DNA of 64,000 nucleotides from Phlebotomus papatasi (lineage: Eukaryota; Arthropoda; Insecta; Diptera; Psychodidae): the NCBI RefSeq assembly GCF_024763615.1, contig NC_077222.1:32612001-32676000 (forward strand), written 5' to 3'. Every line of letters begins with the position of its first letter. Position 1 is the first letter of the stretch. The translations under genes were made by a program, and so were the position numbers. Below the pieces are notes generated by a model. That model did no database searches. It saw nothing but the letters and a program-made list of their open reading frames with translations, and was not told the DNA's origin. This document shows, piece after piece, positions 11,877 to 24,899 of the stretch.

Positions 11877-13860
11877 ATCTTTGTCGGTTTGATTTCTGGG
11901 CTAGCAATATACTGCCAAAGCTACCAAAGGAAGACTCAAACACAGTAAACTCTTACCAGTTTATGAGTTTTTACTATTCAAGTAATAAGTAATAATGCTT
12001 GAAAATTTCGTCGTTATATATCTTACATTTTAATACATACATTTTGATATAGAGTACTATCGTATACGATACACTTAAGTTTCTAATAACCCAATTTGAA
12101 CAAAAAGCGTCACATTTAATTTTATTTAATGCTTTTGCCAACCTCTCAATATCAAAAGTCAACTCCAAAAAGTACTCAAATTCAAATGAAATATTTTCAA
12201 ACAGGAAATTATCAATGTGTTTTCATGTATGGTCTTTTGTATTACAAACACGAAAACAACTCAATATATTTCCAGATTTTAAACTATAAAGTTGAATCGA
12301 GTGAAAAAGGTGGTTGAATTTTCAAGTGTGCGGGTGATGCTATATATTTTTGGGGAATGGGCAACAGCAGGATGATGTGCTCCTCATCCACACATGTTGG
12401 TGGCTGCGAACGCCAATTGCAGAGATTTTGTTGTATGCGGTATGTTGTCTATAGTTGTCACATTCGGTACTTTGGAATTGGGTGTGCACCATAGTATAAA
12501 TGGCAACAATAGTGTTAAAGTTTCGAGTGATGTAATTTGTGGAAGTTTTAATGGTGGCTTATACAGGAGAAGGTTGAAGTAAAATCCAATTCCTGTATAC
12601 ATATGTCCCTACAATCACTTCTCCTACGACTATTCCTGGTTATATCCTTTCTAATGTAATATAAAGATTTTTCCCCACCTCTTGTGATGAAAGACGAGGA
12701 GACATTTTTAACCATTTTAAACAATATAATAAGCTTGAAATAGAGACAATATAAAAGAATAAAGAAAAAAATCCAAGGGGTATTGCACTGGAAAATACGA
12801 AAAATTGTGCAGAAAAATCTGGTGAAGAGTTTTCAAAGCAGTACCTTAGGTAGAAGTTGTTCTGAACTATCTCTCGTCCAAAAACGAAAATGACCTTGAA
12901 TGATTCATTCTAAGTGTTTCTCAAGGTCGAAGGTTATAGAGCTCTAGAAAGTTTATTTATCAACCGATTAAGGCAAGATTGGACTTATTTGAAAGGTTTT
13001 AGAATCGCTCACAAGTTTAAGCCGGTTCTAAAAGGTGTTTTCAACCATTGGTATCAAAAGTAAATTTTCACTTTTTAAGGCAAATTTAAATTTGAATTGA
13101 AGTTTTAAATACGCAAAGTGTAGTAACAAGTGAAGATTTGAGTAAAAGCAACATTTTGTCATTAAAAGAAATTTACTTTCCAATTTCTGTAATAATCACC
13201 CCCTTGGAAATTTCAGTCATCTGGCCCTTCTTCCAGTGAAAACACCACGGACAAGGATGAGAAAACTTTCTTCCGTGGTGTTACCACAAAGAAAATCACA
13301 GTCACTGAACTAAAAGACTAAAAGCTTTTCCCATACTCTTTCATATTGCCTCATTTATTGTGTATTATATTATCCCTTGAATGGAAAATTCATTAACCTA
13401 ATTTCACTGCAAATATCGCTATAAATGGAATTTTCTTCCACGAAATGAGTGTCAATTAGAGAAATGAAGGAGCCTCGAGGAAATTGATGAATGGGCCAAT
13501 GTGTGGGTGGTTTTGACCAATTGACCTTCCTTCAAATCACCCAGTCTCAGCCATAGGAGGGTGGTGGTGGTCACTCCCAGGAGGAATTTTTATGAGGCAA
13601 GAAATATTGGGTGAAATTCTAACAATGTTGTTTATCTCTGGGCCCAGTGAGAAAAATGGAGAGATTCTCTTTGTCTCGGAGTGTATTTAGTGGAGAGTTG
13701 AGTGGGTGGAACTTTATGAGCCTCCCAGTCTTAGATATTTTCCCCATGAAAATCTGTCTCTTGGGAGTATGAGGTGGTCCAGTTCCATGTACTCATGGGC
13801 CTGGACAGTGGCTGGGCATATCCGTGACCACAGCATTTACAAAATAACCATCTATCTTAC
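11877..13860. other. Gene-free stretch with one short hairpin
   Basis: No supported gene. A perfect 11-bp stem (AACACCACGGA at 13241-13251, complement at 13272-13282) forms a hairpin with a 20-nt loop. A 62-codon frame at 12394-12582 has no recognisable motif or clear splice context. Confidence 0.35.
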
Positions 13861-14035
13861 TTATCTCGGATTATAGTTGTTCATCCACCACTCCCTCATT
13901 CTCCCATTTGTGACACCATTTGAGCTAATGTACTTCCACTGGGGATTCCCAAAGTAACCAAGCATCGGTGTACCATCCAAGGCTAAGCTAAGGTGTTGGA
14001 TGAACGATCCTCCGGGACTGAGCTCAATATATCTA

Positions 14036-17000
14036 CTGGTGTGCGAGGTAAAAAAAAACATCTGCCTGGAATTGGCGTCGTTCTTGCAACTCTTTCGAAA
14101 ACTATTACTAAAAAGAATCGCTTGAGATACTTGGGAAAACCTCATGGTCAGATGCTCTTTCAGGGTTCTAGTGGAAGGAGGTGGAAAAAATTATGAAGGA
14201 GATAGTATCACCAAGTGTACAATACTTCGCAGATTGCAAGAATTGATGAGTTTGCTATTCCTAGAAATTTTTCATTGTTCTTTTTTGTTTGTACTTAATT
14301 TGAACCGATTTATGAATTACCTTAAAATTAAGTATCTTGACGGAGGGATATTGATTCGAAATTTCCATTTCGAAATAAAAGTACCTACACTTAGCTTTAA
14401 AACGTCTTGAGTTTGCCTATGTTTTGGCGCATACCCTCTTTTCGAAGGATCTGTTTGATTATGTTCGAATATTTCGGACATATAACCGATTTTCGAAATG
14501 ATTTTCGAAAAATTCAAACTGAATTTCGCATTTTAAAACACAAAGTTTCGCTCAATGTTGGAAAAATTGATAAAATCAATTCCCTCTTATCACAATAAGA
14601 ACCAGTTTAAAAGTTATTCAGTGATTTTAAGGTGAAATTATAAGAGAACAGGTATATTACTAGCCTTGCTGTAGTTTTACCTCACAACAGAATGAGTTCA
14701 CTCGTGAGAACTCGTGACCAAGAAATAATTCGAAATTAGAATTTGAAGTACTTCAGCCTTTACTCGAATGAAACGAAAACCGATCTTTGAATGTTTTCTT
14801 ATCTCTTGGACAAACTCCAACAATGAATACTCAAGTACGGGAGGTTTCCTAAGACAAATCGGTATACATCACAATATATTGAATTTCGAAATTTCCCCGT
14901 ATAAATGAAACCTACTATTTCTCAAGAATAGAATTGAATTTTAAACTGATATTTGAAAAGTATAAAAAGGCTTCAAATTAGTCGAAAATTCGAAAGCCTA
15001 TCAAACAAATCTAAAATTGTCAAAATCCGTTAAGAAATATCCTCCTCAAAGTTTCTTAAAACTTGACTTTTGAAACCTAAAAAAATAAGAGGTAGGGTAC
15101 AATAGGATTTTTGTGGATCAAATCTAATCCTCAACTTCGAGATTTCTACACTATTTCAGATGGGCAAAAAATGGCAAAGAAGACGTACTCTTTCCGTACA
15201 GGAGTAGATATTGAAAAATTCGAAAATCTATTAGAAGATCCAAAAAACAGACTTTCTTACTTTTAGATAATTCCGCAAGGTGGCTGATATACATCCTGTT
15301 AGAATTTCGAAGTGCTCAAGTGTCAAAACCTGGCGGTCTTCATATTGTTGTGAGGAATAAAACAGAACAACGTCGCTTACTGTTCTTGTCCCATTACTTA
15401 ATCACTCCATAATTACTGAATAATTCTTTTGCGAGCTTTTTAGTGTGATATTTAATAAATTTTCCCCACCTTGTTCGAACATTTAGTATGAAAATTCGAA
15501 ATTGAATTTGAATTCTTCGATCATCGACGACTTTTTGTGCAAATAGAGTTCCATTTACCTTTTATCCAAGACACTATTGGAGAATCAAAATCTACTTGTG
15601 TTTAGGCTCACTCTATTTAAAGTGTAGTTTTTGTATGTTATGTTTATATTTATAAGATTTTATTTAACCCACTGCAGAAGACCCATACCGTGGCTCGAAA
15701 GCTCTGTAAAAAATTAAGTCTTGCTGGTTTGGAGCAGAAGACAATCCCATAACGAATACCGGAAAAACCGAAAATAACACACAACTGCGTCAGATACGAT
15801 ATTCGAAATTAGGTCTTGTACCTCGTTTTGGTTTTCTTCTTCCCTTTGTACTTCTGAAAGAGTGAAGTTATCTCAAATCCAGAATTAAATTCGGTTTCCA
15901 ATTAGCCTTTTCTACCATAAAGCGGTCTTTAGACTAGTGGTTTAGCCCAGTTCCCGACGGTCTCAAAATCCTAAATATCAACCTTTTTTATTGCTTTTTC
16001 AGAATTTAATATGTCTTTTGTCATTGTCATTATTAATCCAATCATATGTCAATTTTTTCTAAAAAATCATGATTGTATAAAAATAGACCAGTTAAGCCAT
16101 ATGGCCAAGTCTCAGGTCCTGAAGCACGTATAATGATCATTTTAAGTACGGACGAAATGTCCAATTTGACAAACTTTATACCAAATTCGAAAGTGAAAAA
16201 AATGTTTTTAGAGATAAACTGAGCAATAAGTTTTTGGAAAACATGGTAAATAGGTTAGTAATAGTCCAGTGGTCAACAATTTGTCGATTGGATCAGCAAT
16301 TGTCGTAACTTTCTTATAAGTTATAAGGGGAATTCTTGTAATAATACGGAGACACACAGACTATACAACAATTACTGATTTAGGTGACAAGTAGATCCAA
16401 GCGATGCTATGCAGAGGGTGTTACACGAAAACACCAAGTTTCTATCTCTAACCGTTTAATTAATTTTTGAGCAATGCTAATTTTGAAATTGGAAAAACTC
16501 AAATATTTTTGTAATCACTTGCATTTTAAGAATTCGAGCAATGAGAATATGAAACAAATCGGAGATGGCCTCATTCCGATAGAGTATTTTTGCCAGGAAG
16601 CATTCACCAAGAAGTGCTCCAAAATGCTTTCAGTTCATTGCCAAACAACAAATTACCCCAAAATCAACTGACATTGGATCCAAAAGATGCAACTTCTAAA
16701 ATAATACCCTAGTTTTATGTAAGTTCTGCTGGTAGAACATCTTTGAAAAACCTTCAAAATGTGGGTGGTTTTTCTGCAGAAAACTATGCTGGTAGTGCTG
16801 TTCTTGCTGCATTTGCAGAAAAAAAAATGGGTAAGACATACGAAGTGAGAAAAATATGTTTCCAAACGGTCAAAGAGGGTGAGACCAAAAAAGAAATATT
16901 CCAACATGAAGTGTTCCAGTCGACAGAAATTCACTCAATACTTTTTCCTACTCCTCAAAGACCTCCCCCATACAACTTTATATATATATACGTATATTCC

Positions 17001-17680
17001 CTGTTCAACCATTTTTCATGGAGATGGGCAAATAAGTGTTGCTGGCAACACAAGTTTTATGACTTGTGTCCCTCTCACAGACTTTTCCATGACTGTACAA
17101 ACTCAAGTAGGAGGAAATTTTGCATCCTTTCTTCTACACTGCCCCAACTTCATACCATCATCCGAACTTCCTACCACCCCAAGCCTCCAGGAATATTCAA
17201 AAAGTTGATTCTCAAAGCATTTTTCTCTCACTTTGGTGCATTTTACTCTATGTTTGTCTTATTTAAGTTTTCAATTTCACTTGCAAAAAGGCAAACTTGC
17301 AAGCTCGACGCTTTTTCTTTTTTTTTTACCCTTCCATCTGATGGAAGATGAGCTTTTCTTCCTGCATGAAGTAGAATAAATTCTCTTTTGGAATGGGTTA
17401 ACATTGGATGGGAAATTTCTTTTTCTGGACTCATCTACATTGCTACAATAAAGATGATGAAAGCTTATTGTGATATTCTCGAAAATGAATCAAATGAATG
17501 AGAATTGTCGCAAGGGGATATTCTTGAGTGCGATGCAATTTTCTAAAGTTAAACCCCAAGATTTTCTATGTTTTCAACCAAGGAACAGGGATTATTGTTA
17601 AAAAGGGGTTGCAAAGCTTTACAATACCTTGTCAAGTGCTTGAAGTTGTGACTCGGGATTAAAAGGTTTTTCAATGTTAA
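14036..17680. other. Gene-free AT-rich stretch with dispersed repeats
   Basis: No supported gene. About 15000-15090 resembles the dispersed repeat seen at 18240 and 61400. About 15920-16140 has a partner at 62040-62400 sharing CTTTAGACTAG and GGTTTAGCCCA words. A TA run near 16980 lies within a 202-codon frame (16743-17351) that has no recognisable domain and is probably chance. Confidence 0.4.
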
Positions 17681-17725
17681 CTGATAACCCTTTAAGGATC
17701 AGTAAGTCACCGGTAATCCAAAAAC
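17660..17725 (+). mobile_element. Isolated end of a piggyBac-like MITE
   Basis: TAACCCTTTAAGGATCAGT followed by CACCGG closely resembles the left end of the TTAA-flanked MITE at 57949-58464. No matching right end was found nearby, so this is a truncated copy. Confidence 0.35.
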
Positions 17726-17921
17726 CAAAACATTTTTTTGAATATAAAAAGTTATTTTGACCTTTCAATAGTCAGGGAAAAGAGAAGGCAAAACTTTACA
17801 GAGTGCTCGAAATCAGGAGAAAGAGCTATCCGTGTATTAACTTTTCGCATGCTTTTCCGGTATATTGTACACACCGCTTTGCTAGCGATTAAATTGAATA
17901 TTAAGTTAAAAAACAGGTTTG

Positions 17922-18101
17922 CGGAAACTTCGTATTTTACATTTCGTATTTTACATGTTCGTATTGCACATTTCGTATTGCGGAAACTTCGTATGAAAGA
18001 CGAAGTGTGAAATACGAAATGGTAAAATACAAAATGTACTAGAATACGAAGTTTCTGCAATACGAAATGTGCAATACGAACATGTAAAATACGAAGTTTC
18101 C
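17922..18101. repeat. 180-bp imperfect palindrome made of TACGAAAT/ATTTCGTA words
   Basis: The left arm contains GGAAACTTCGTATTTTAC, ATGTTCGTATTGCACATTTC and GTATTGCGGAAACTTCGTAT. The right arm (about 18042-18101) is its complement in the same order. The left arm has one extra internal unit. It could be a small MITE or a local inverted duplication. Confidence 0.55.
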
Positions 18102-18239
18102 ATATCCCAAAAGCTCATTCCGAAATAAGAAATTGCTTAAGAAAGGTAAGTTTTAGAATATTTTAGCATGAGTAACAAGCTTCTGAACAAATAAAAAAGT
18201 AAATCAGAGAAAGATACATCAAATACGGGTACTATACCG

Positions 18240-18480
18240 ACTCATGACCGATTAAGCCTAATGCAGTTGGGTTAAAAATTTCAATATCTTTCAGAAAAAT
18301 CCAAATTTAAGCAAATCGGTTGAAAAATAGGCCCCTCAAAGTAGTTAAACTTTGATCTTCCAAAATTCGATATCGAAATGGTTTTCGAACATAGGCGTCC
18401 AAGGGCGAAATATTCGCCTTGATTACCTCAAAAACATATTCGAAAATGAAAGAAAAAAAAGAAAGAAAAATATATTTCGC
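18240..18480 (+). repeat. Dispersed repeat family (ATCGGTTGAAAAATAGGCCC)
   Basis: The segment with AATCGGTTGAAAAATAGGCC, CCCTCAAAGTAGTTAAACTT and TTTGATCTTCCAAAATTCGA has clear relatives at 24655-24860 (minus strand) and 61370-61510 (plus strand), and weaker ones near 15000 and 46440. The copies lack recognisable termini or coding sequence. Confidence 0.5.
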
Positions 18481-18559
18481 AGTTCGAACTAATCTTAGAT
18501 TTTGAAAAACCTTTATACGGAATGATTCAAAAACTTTTTCATATATGGACCTAGGAAAT

Positions 18560-21299
18560 CTTAAAACATGTTAGAAAATGATAAGGACTTACAGCACGTA
18601 CAACACGTTTTCGTTTACCTACTTTCTTACTTTACTTACTTTCGTTTCGTTACGTTTTCGAAATAACCTAATCTCAAATTGGAGATCCGAGTTATTCCCA
18701 AGTTTAAACGAAATTTGGATGAATTCCGAAAAATGGAATAAATTAAATAATAAAAACTTCGACATTGAAATAACTTTTCGAATTGGTCAATCTGAAAAAT
18801 GCGGCTGCCGACCGAGTTCACAACCTTTCTATAACTTCACAACCTCATATTCTAAATTTCATTAAATGTTTACAAAAATAATTATGTAAAGGAATCTTTT
18901 CAAATTCTTATCAAAAGAGTCAATTGGAACTCAAATACGAACTACATCCTTTGAATGCAAATAACATTTTTCGAATGGAACCCCTTTTTGTATAGGTTAA
19001 AATTTTCTTATTGACAAAACGAAAATATTTTACCGACCAAATCTATTTTTTTAGTTAACTTTTCCTTAAATTTCTCCAATTTCATAAAATATTCAGCGTA
19101 CTAATTTAGTAAACAAATCCTCACACATAATGAATGGTCAAACAATGTAAATTGAATAATGACGTCCACCGCCGTCTTAATGATGGTAGCCCCACCCTAG
19201 ATTAAACCGACTGAAAAGCTCTACACGACAGATCTTAAATTCCTAAATATTTTTAAATTGAAATACACCCTTCTGACAACAAAATTAAAATTTCGAACAC
19301 CGAACAACATACAAAAAACATTCCCCTTTAAGTTCAAACCCCTTGACTGAGCAAAATCATCTTTCTATATTTCTCTTCATTCTAGTGATGTTATCTGGGT
19401 ACTTATCTCACCATATGAGACTTGAAAGGAAAACCAGAGCTGGATGAACACTCCTAAACAGAAAAATAAGTGAGACAGTGTATAATTTCCTGCGAAGAGA
19501 AACTCAAGGAGAAAAAGCGCAAAAGCTTTGAGCAACTTGCACAATTTTTATTCATGTGGCTTTGGGGTTATGACTCAGAAAGCTCACTACTCAATTCTTC
19601 AAAGTGAATGAGGGCAATTGTATTTCCATGTTAGGATGGCAAGGTATATAGAAAAAAAAGGACGAGTTTTTTTTTTACCATCAGCCAGCACTCCAAACTC
19701 CAAACACTGAAATTCACTGAAGTGCATCGAGAGAAAGAACTGTACTATGTATAAAAATGTACGTTATGAGATTTGCCTGCCATATCATTGTGAATTTTCC
19801 AGTTTTGTGGCATTTTATCCTAGTAACACCAAAAGGAAAACGGCATGGAGAAAAGTATAGACGGAGAAGGGCAGTAGATTCAGGCTATGTTTCATTCACT
19901 TGCAATGTTGATAGTTGGAATTAAAAACGACAAGTTACGGGAAATATTTGCTGGACGAAAAAGTGAATGCCGGATGTGAGAATGAAGAATGATTTATCTA
20001 ATCTCTGGCTGAGTTTTTAGTCCAACAAAAGGCGTCAACTACGCAGGATTCTTCACGGTGATACCCCTTGAATGAGAATATGAATCCTCGTTTGGTATCA
20101 TGAATCAATCCTCATGACATTCACATCCAAATGCGATGCTTTTGGGCACAGTGTTTCCGTTAATCATTCGCGCATGATGTTTCAGAAAATTATGAAATAT
20201 TACGCAAAATTCAATGTAGAATTTTCGAAATTCAAAAAAAATTGGAAAGCCATTAAACTGGATTCATATGCTATTGAAAAGGTGATTCAGTGAACAAAGA
20301 ATAATTTAAGAATAAGTGGTCAAAATTGTCAGACAAAATCAGGTAGGATCAATATAAACCTAGAAGAGTTTATGGCCTTCAACTGTAATTTCCATGAAGT
20401 TCAAGATCAGAGACATATATTCGAATTCTGACAAATTCAACTAACTCTTCAATCATTCTAGTAAACATAAATAGTTAAAACAAAATTTATATTGAAATTC
20501 TTTTTAGGCACGTTTTCAAAATTTCTTAAGATAACATTTCGAATTTTTTAGAGGGTCAGGCATCATGAATAAAGGAGATCAGACTAACCCATTCTCTCAT
20601 AGACCGATAGCGTAAATCAGTGTCCAAAATCCAAATTCAAAAGCGGAACCACATTAGTCTTTGATTGGTTACTGGTTAGAAGTTCGGTCGTTGATAATCT
20701 ATAAAAGATTTAGTAAAATCATGCAATTTCAGAACACTAAAGATTATTTTATTTATTTTATTCTACTACTTATTTTTTATAAAAAAAAAATTATAAGTTC
20801 AAAGCAACGTTCCAGAAAACAATGCAATCACGTTTCAGATCTCTTTGAAAAATAAGGACTATTCAGAAACCCAATTCTTGCAGAATCAAGGCTGTTGTCT
20901 GATTTTCGGTTGCAGTTTCGAATAACTTAACCTACGTCAAACACGTCAAATAAGTTACGTACCTCTACTTTAAAACACTTCAGAAAAGTTAAATACAAAA
21001 TAGTTTGGTTTAGATTTATTCCAGCAAGACCTTTACACATTAGGATCGAACTTCGGAAAAACTGCTTTTTGTCCTACTATGGGGGGAAGTATCAAAATTC
21101 CGTCAGAATTACACTTTTCGACGGTAACTTATTGAAATTTATAGAGGCGTTTATTCGAAATCTTATCAATTAAAATGAACAGTTAGTAAAACAGAATTAT
21201 TTTAATTGAATATTTAAGAAATTTAATTTAAATGGGGTCAAGCGTCTCTTCCTAGGGCGTAGACCCGTTCTAGCGTATGCAGCCTTAAGAAAAGAAAGA
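18560..21299. other. Gene-free AT-rich stretch
   Basis: No supported gene. One copy of the dispersed GC-rich motif lies at 19164-19179 (GTCCACCGCCGTCTTA). About 19330-20200 is less repetitive and could hold non-coding regulatory sequence, which cannot be tested by eye. Confidence 0.35.
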
Positions 21300-21301
21300 T
21301 A

Positions 21302-21643
21302 CAGTAGAACCCCGCTATAGGCCATCGCACTATAGTCTACAATTTATCTACCGTTGATTTCAAAACACTGATTTTAAGTTAGGTTATGTTTTTTAGTACG
21401 CGACATGCAATGCTGCCATAATTATTTTAATATTTTTGGCAAACTTTAGTGAGTAGTTGTGATAATTGTGATCCATAATGAAGAGAGCGAGGACAAGTAC
21501 CACAATCGCAAAGAAAGTGGAAGCCGTCGAGCAATTTCAATACTAAAAGTCGTTGATAATTTAAAAAAAAAAGTGGCATGGACTATAGTGCGACCCAAGT
21601 GTCAAATCTGGAACCAAATATGGCCTATAGCGAGGCTCTACTG
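21302..21643 (+). mobile_element. Pogo/Tigger-like deletion derivative
   Basis: The ends are CAGTAGAACCCCGCTATAGG and, read inward from the right, CAGTAGAGCCTCGCTATAGG, with TA duplicated outside (21300-21301 and 21644-21645). A CAGT start, TA target and Tigger-like TIR identify a pogo-group element. A short remnant at 21478-21546 reads MKRARTSTTIAKKVEAVEQF before a stop, which resembles the start of the N-terminal HTH of pogo/Tigger transposases. The rest of the transposase has been deleted, leaving a 342-bp non-autonomous copy. Confidence 0.75.
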
Positions 21644-21669
21644 TATATAGTTTTAGAGAACATAACATA

Positions 21670-21804
21670 GGGGAAAGTGCCCATACTTAATACCATTGGA
21701 AGCTTCGTAATGACTAAATTTTCTATGTTTCACAATATATGTGTGACTTAGTCATTACGAAGCTTCCAATGGTATCAAGCGTACCAAGCCTGGGCACTTT
21801 CCCT
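21670..21804. mobile_element. Palindromic TA-flanked MITE (GGGGAAAGTGCCCA)
   Basis: The inverted ends are GGGGAAAGTGCCCA and TGGGCACTTTCCC. The inner arms CCATTGGAAGCTTCGTAATG and CATTACGAAGCTTCCAATGG are perfect complements. TA lies outside both ends (21668-21669 and 21805-21806). The right end carries about 16 extra bases, breaking the symmetry. It shares TTAGTCATTACGAAGC with the element at 4508-4619. Confidence 0.65.
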
Positions 21805-21806
21805 TA

Positions 21807-23804
21807 CAGCTATCCACAGGGCAATTTTGCGTATTCTACCTTATTTTGATAGTGTTTCACATATCTCTCAAAGCACTGCAATGCACCTCTAAATAATAGT
21901 ATTTGAAAAACTACAAAAATTCCAAAAATTGAATTCAATTTCGGAGTTGATGGAAAAATAACACAGAGAGATAGAGAGTTCGAAAGCAACGAATGCTGCC
22001 CTGGGAAGTAAAGGAATTTCCATGATGGTGAGCAACTTTAATCGAGTTCACCATAGTCCCAGCTGCTTCAGCATCCAAAGACCTCTGGCCATACTTTTTC
22101 CCCAAATAACACAAAACGTGAGAGAATACTCTTTACCCCAAAAAGGTAAGGGTATGGTGTGGGTGAACAAGATTCTGAAGAACAAATTTCAAAATCTCAC
22201 ATAATCCCACATTGGAAGGTGGATATAACTTTGGTTTTCATTTTAATCAAATACAAACCGAAAGTATAGAGACAAGGAATTTTGCGGGGGTATGAGAAAA
22301 TGAAGATGGTCTGAGTACAATGGCTGAGGATGGTAAATAGATGGTTTGGGGTGGAAAACAGGTAACCACCGAAATCTCATACCCTACACTACCCTACACC
22401 AAGGGAGTCATCCGACACGTTTAGAGTGGTTTCGAAATTCAAACAAACACTCTGCCATATATCGCACATCTTTTGTATTAAGTATTTTGGTCCCTGAACC
22501 AAATAGCCCCCTCCCCCTCTCGTACTCCCCGCCCATTCCATCAGGCACTCAAAAATTTCCCACCCCACGCCCCATATATGATATTTTCGTATTATTATCA
22601 CACACAATCAAAGTGGTTGTTTTCGGTTAAAATATCCCAACAGTTCCGTGACAACGGAGGATGAACAAAATCCTGAACCATGAGCTGCTATATACGAGAG
22701 ATTTTGACTATATGGATTTCAAACATTTGTACACACACAATAAGTACGTATGCATGGTTGGTGAGCTTGAAAGGGAGTTTATGTTGGTTTCTGGTATCCA
22801 CGCCCATGATACCCCCCAACCCCAGTCATTCTTTTATGCTCAAAAACCAACTCATCACCCGCCATCCCAACCCTTTTTGCCGCACTCACTTGTTGTTGTG
22901 CCACACAAATTGAAATAAACACACAAGTCAATGCTATTGAAATTTTGCGCGAATTCCACTACACAATCGGTTTTCGAAAGGTGTTCCAATGGTTAGAACT
23001 ATATGCAACATACACCCATTGTTATCAACCACCAAATTGGATCACAAGATCCAAAGGAATAGAGATCATCCATAAAATAGAAGTGCCCCAAAACATTTCA
23101 CTGATATTGTCCTTATGCTCAAAACTTTACCGTCCATTCATACATCCTCGAAGAACCAACAAGAAGTGAATATGATGTTAAGTAAGGGACAAATAAGTCT
23201 TGCATGAAAAGTTCTTCAAATAAATTATCAAATTGAGAAATTTGTGAATAGAAACAAGTCTTAGAACATGTGTTACACGTGTGTTAATTAAAAGTTTCAA
23301 CAAAGTATTCTACTGTGAACTAACAACTTCTAACTACTATTCCTAACTCTATAAATCTTATGATAACACTGTAAAATTATTTAACTAAAAATAAAAACTT
23401 TTGGTAAAAAAGATGTTTAGAATAATATACGTTTATTCAATTATTTCATCGGTATATGCTATCGGCTTAGAACGCAAATTCTAGAGACAAGTTGTACCCA
23501 TTAACATCAACCTTATCTATTCAAAACTGCTTGTATGATTCTATTTTATTTCCGGATATCTTTTAGAAATAATTTAGACGCCAATGACCATGAAATATTC
23601 CATCTTACGATTTTTAAGGTCAAAGAAGAAAGTCCTTTGATAGATAAATTTATAAATTATTATTTTCCAGTAATCGATGAATTTGAAAGGTCTTGAACTT
23701 ATGGACAAGTTTAAATAAGTTTTAACCAGTATCGAATCAATAAGCAATCAATTCATTAAACTTTTAATAAAAATGTGAATAAGGCTCTTCCTATTTTACT
23801 CGGC
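21807..23804. other. Gene-free stretch
   Basis: No supported gene. About 22340-22920 is pyrimidine-rich and less AT-rich than average. Frames there have no recognisable domain. Confidence 0.4.
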
Positions 23805-23807
23805 TAA

Positions 23808-24210
23808 GTGCAGAATAACATTGACAATAAAATGGTTAGCGTATTTCGATAATTTACGTATTTTCATTGCAATTCTTATGCAAATTTTCGATTAGCGTAT
23901 TACCATATCTCATACTCGGTGGCCCTGTGAAAATAATATAAAAAAAATTAAAGAAATAAAACGAAAATTCGAAAAACGGTGAGCAAAAAAAAACTACGAT
24001 TAATTTATGTTACAGTTTTTTTTGCTTATCGTTTATCGAATTTTCGTTTTATTTCTTCAATTTTCTTATATTATTTTCACTTAGCGCCACCGAGTATGAG
24101 ATAAGGTAAAACGATAATGGAAAATTTGAAGAATTGCAATGAAAATGGGTAAATTAACGAAATACGGTGAGGCTACGGCAAGCATTTTATTTGTCAATGT
24201 GATTCTGCCC
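23808..24210. mobile_element. Long palindromic MITE, PIF/Harbinger-like, copy 1
   Basis: A 403-bp inverted repeat has termini GTGCAGAATAACATTGAC (left) and GGGCAGAATCACATTGAC (right, read inward), each arm nearly 190 bp. TAA is duplicated at 23805-23807 and 24211-24213. A second copy (55811-56220) is flanked by TTA. A TWA 3-bp target and GGG-type ends fit PIF/Harbinger-derived MITEs. It is non-coding, and its transcript would form a long hairpin. Confidence 0.65.
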
Positions 24211-24295
24211 TAAATATATTAAAAAAAAAACATTGCCTATACTGCTTAATTGTATTTTTCAATTAGCCGAATTACCAATAATATCAATATATTAT

Positions 24296-24332
24296 GTGAG
24301 ATTCTTAAGAATCTCACCTACTACTTATACTG
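24296..24332. repeat. Short palindromic repeat GTGAGATTCTT-AAGAATCTCAC, copy 1
   Basis: A perfect 22-bp palindrome (two 11-bp halves) is followed by CTACTA. The same palindrome with one substitution and related flanks occurs in inverted orientation at 36940-36976. Function is unknown. Confidence 0.5.
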
Positions 24333-24654
24333 TGAGTGAAGAAGAAAAATCTCAATGTTTTTTAGAAAATATAATGTTCAGAATTTTTTTTTGTTAAATA
24401 ATAACCCAAAACTTACATAAAAATTAAATTAAAAGGAAACAAAAGCGAAAATAACCTAGGATTTCCGTTCTGTGTATACGAAATAATCATAAAAAATAAT
24501 TGTAGTTCATTCAATTATAAGAAACAAGCATTTTTAAAAAAAAAATCAGCTCTACACGTTTATTTTGCTTTTTTCTCTTCGCCTCTTCCAAAGCCATGTT
24601 TTCTTGGTTTATTTAGAAAATGGTTCCTACAATTTTTTTTATTTTTGGATATGT

Positions 24655-24860
24655 TTTAGACGTGGTTCATATGAACATTTCGTCCAGACATACCTATGAC
24701 CTAAACCTAAAATTAATCACCATCTTGAAGTTTTAAAGATCAAAGTTTAACCAGTCTAGAGGGCCTACTTTTTAACCGATTTGGTTGAATTTGGATTTTT
24801 TGGAAAGGTCTTGAAATTTACAACTGGACTGCATTGGTCACAATCAGTAATGAATCGTTA
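24655..24860 (-). repeat. Dispersed repeat family, minus-strand copy
   Basis: Read on the minus strand it matches the repeat at 18240-18480: CCAAATCGGTTAAAAAGTAG, then a GGTTAAACTTTGATC word. Confidence 0.5.
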
Positions 24861-24899
24861 AACTACCCATAAATTACCTATTTTTTTTAATATTCTTTT

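Noticed and set aside
12394..12582. 62-codon ATG-initiated frame
   Set aside because: Composition is more gene-like than its flanks, but there is no motif, homology or clear promoter or splice context.
16743..17351. 202-codon plus-strand frame
   Set aside because: It has no recognisable domain, overlaps frames on both strands and runs through a TA repeat; long chance frames are expected in 64 kb.
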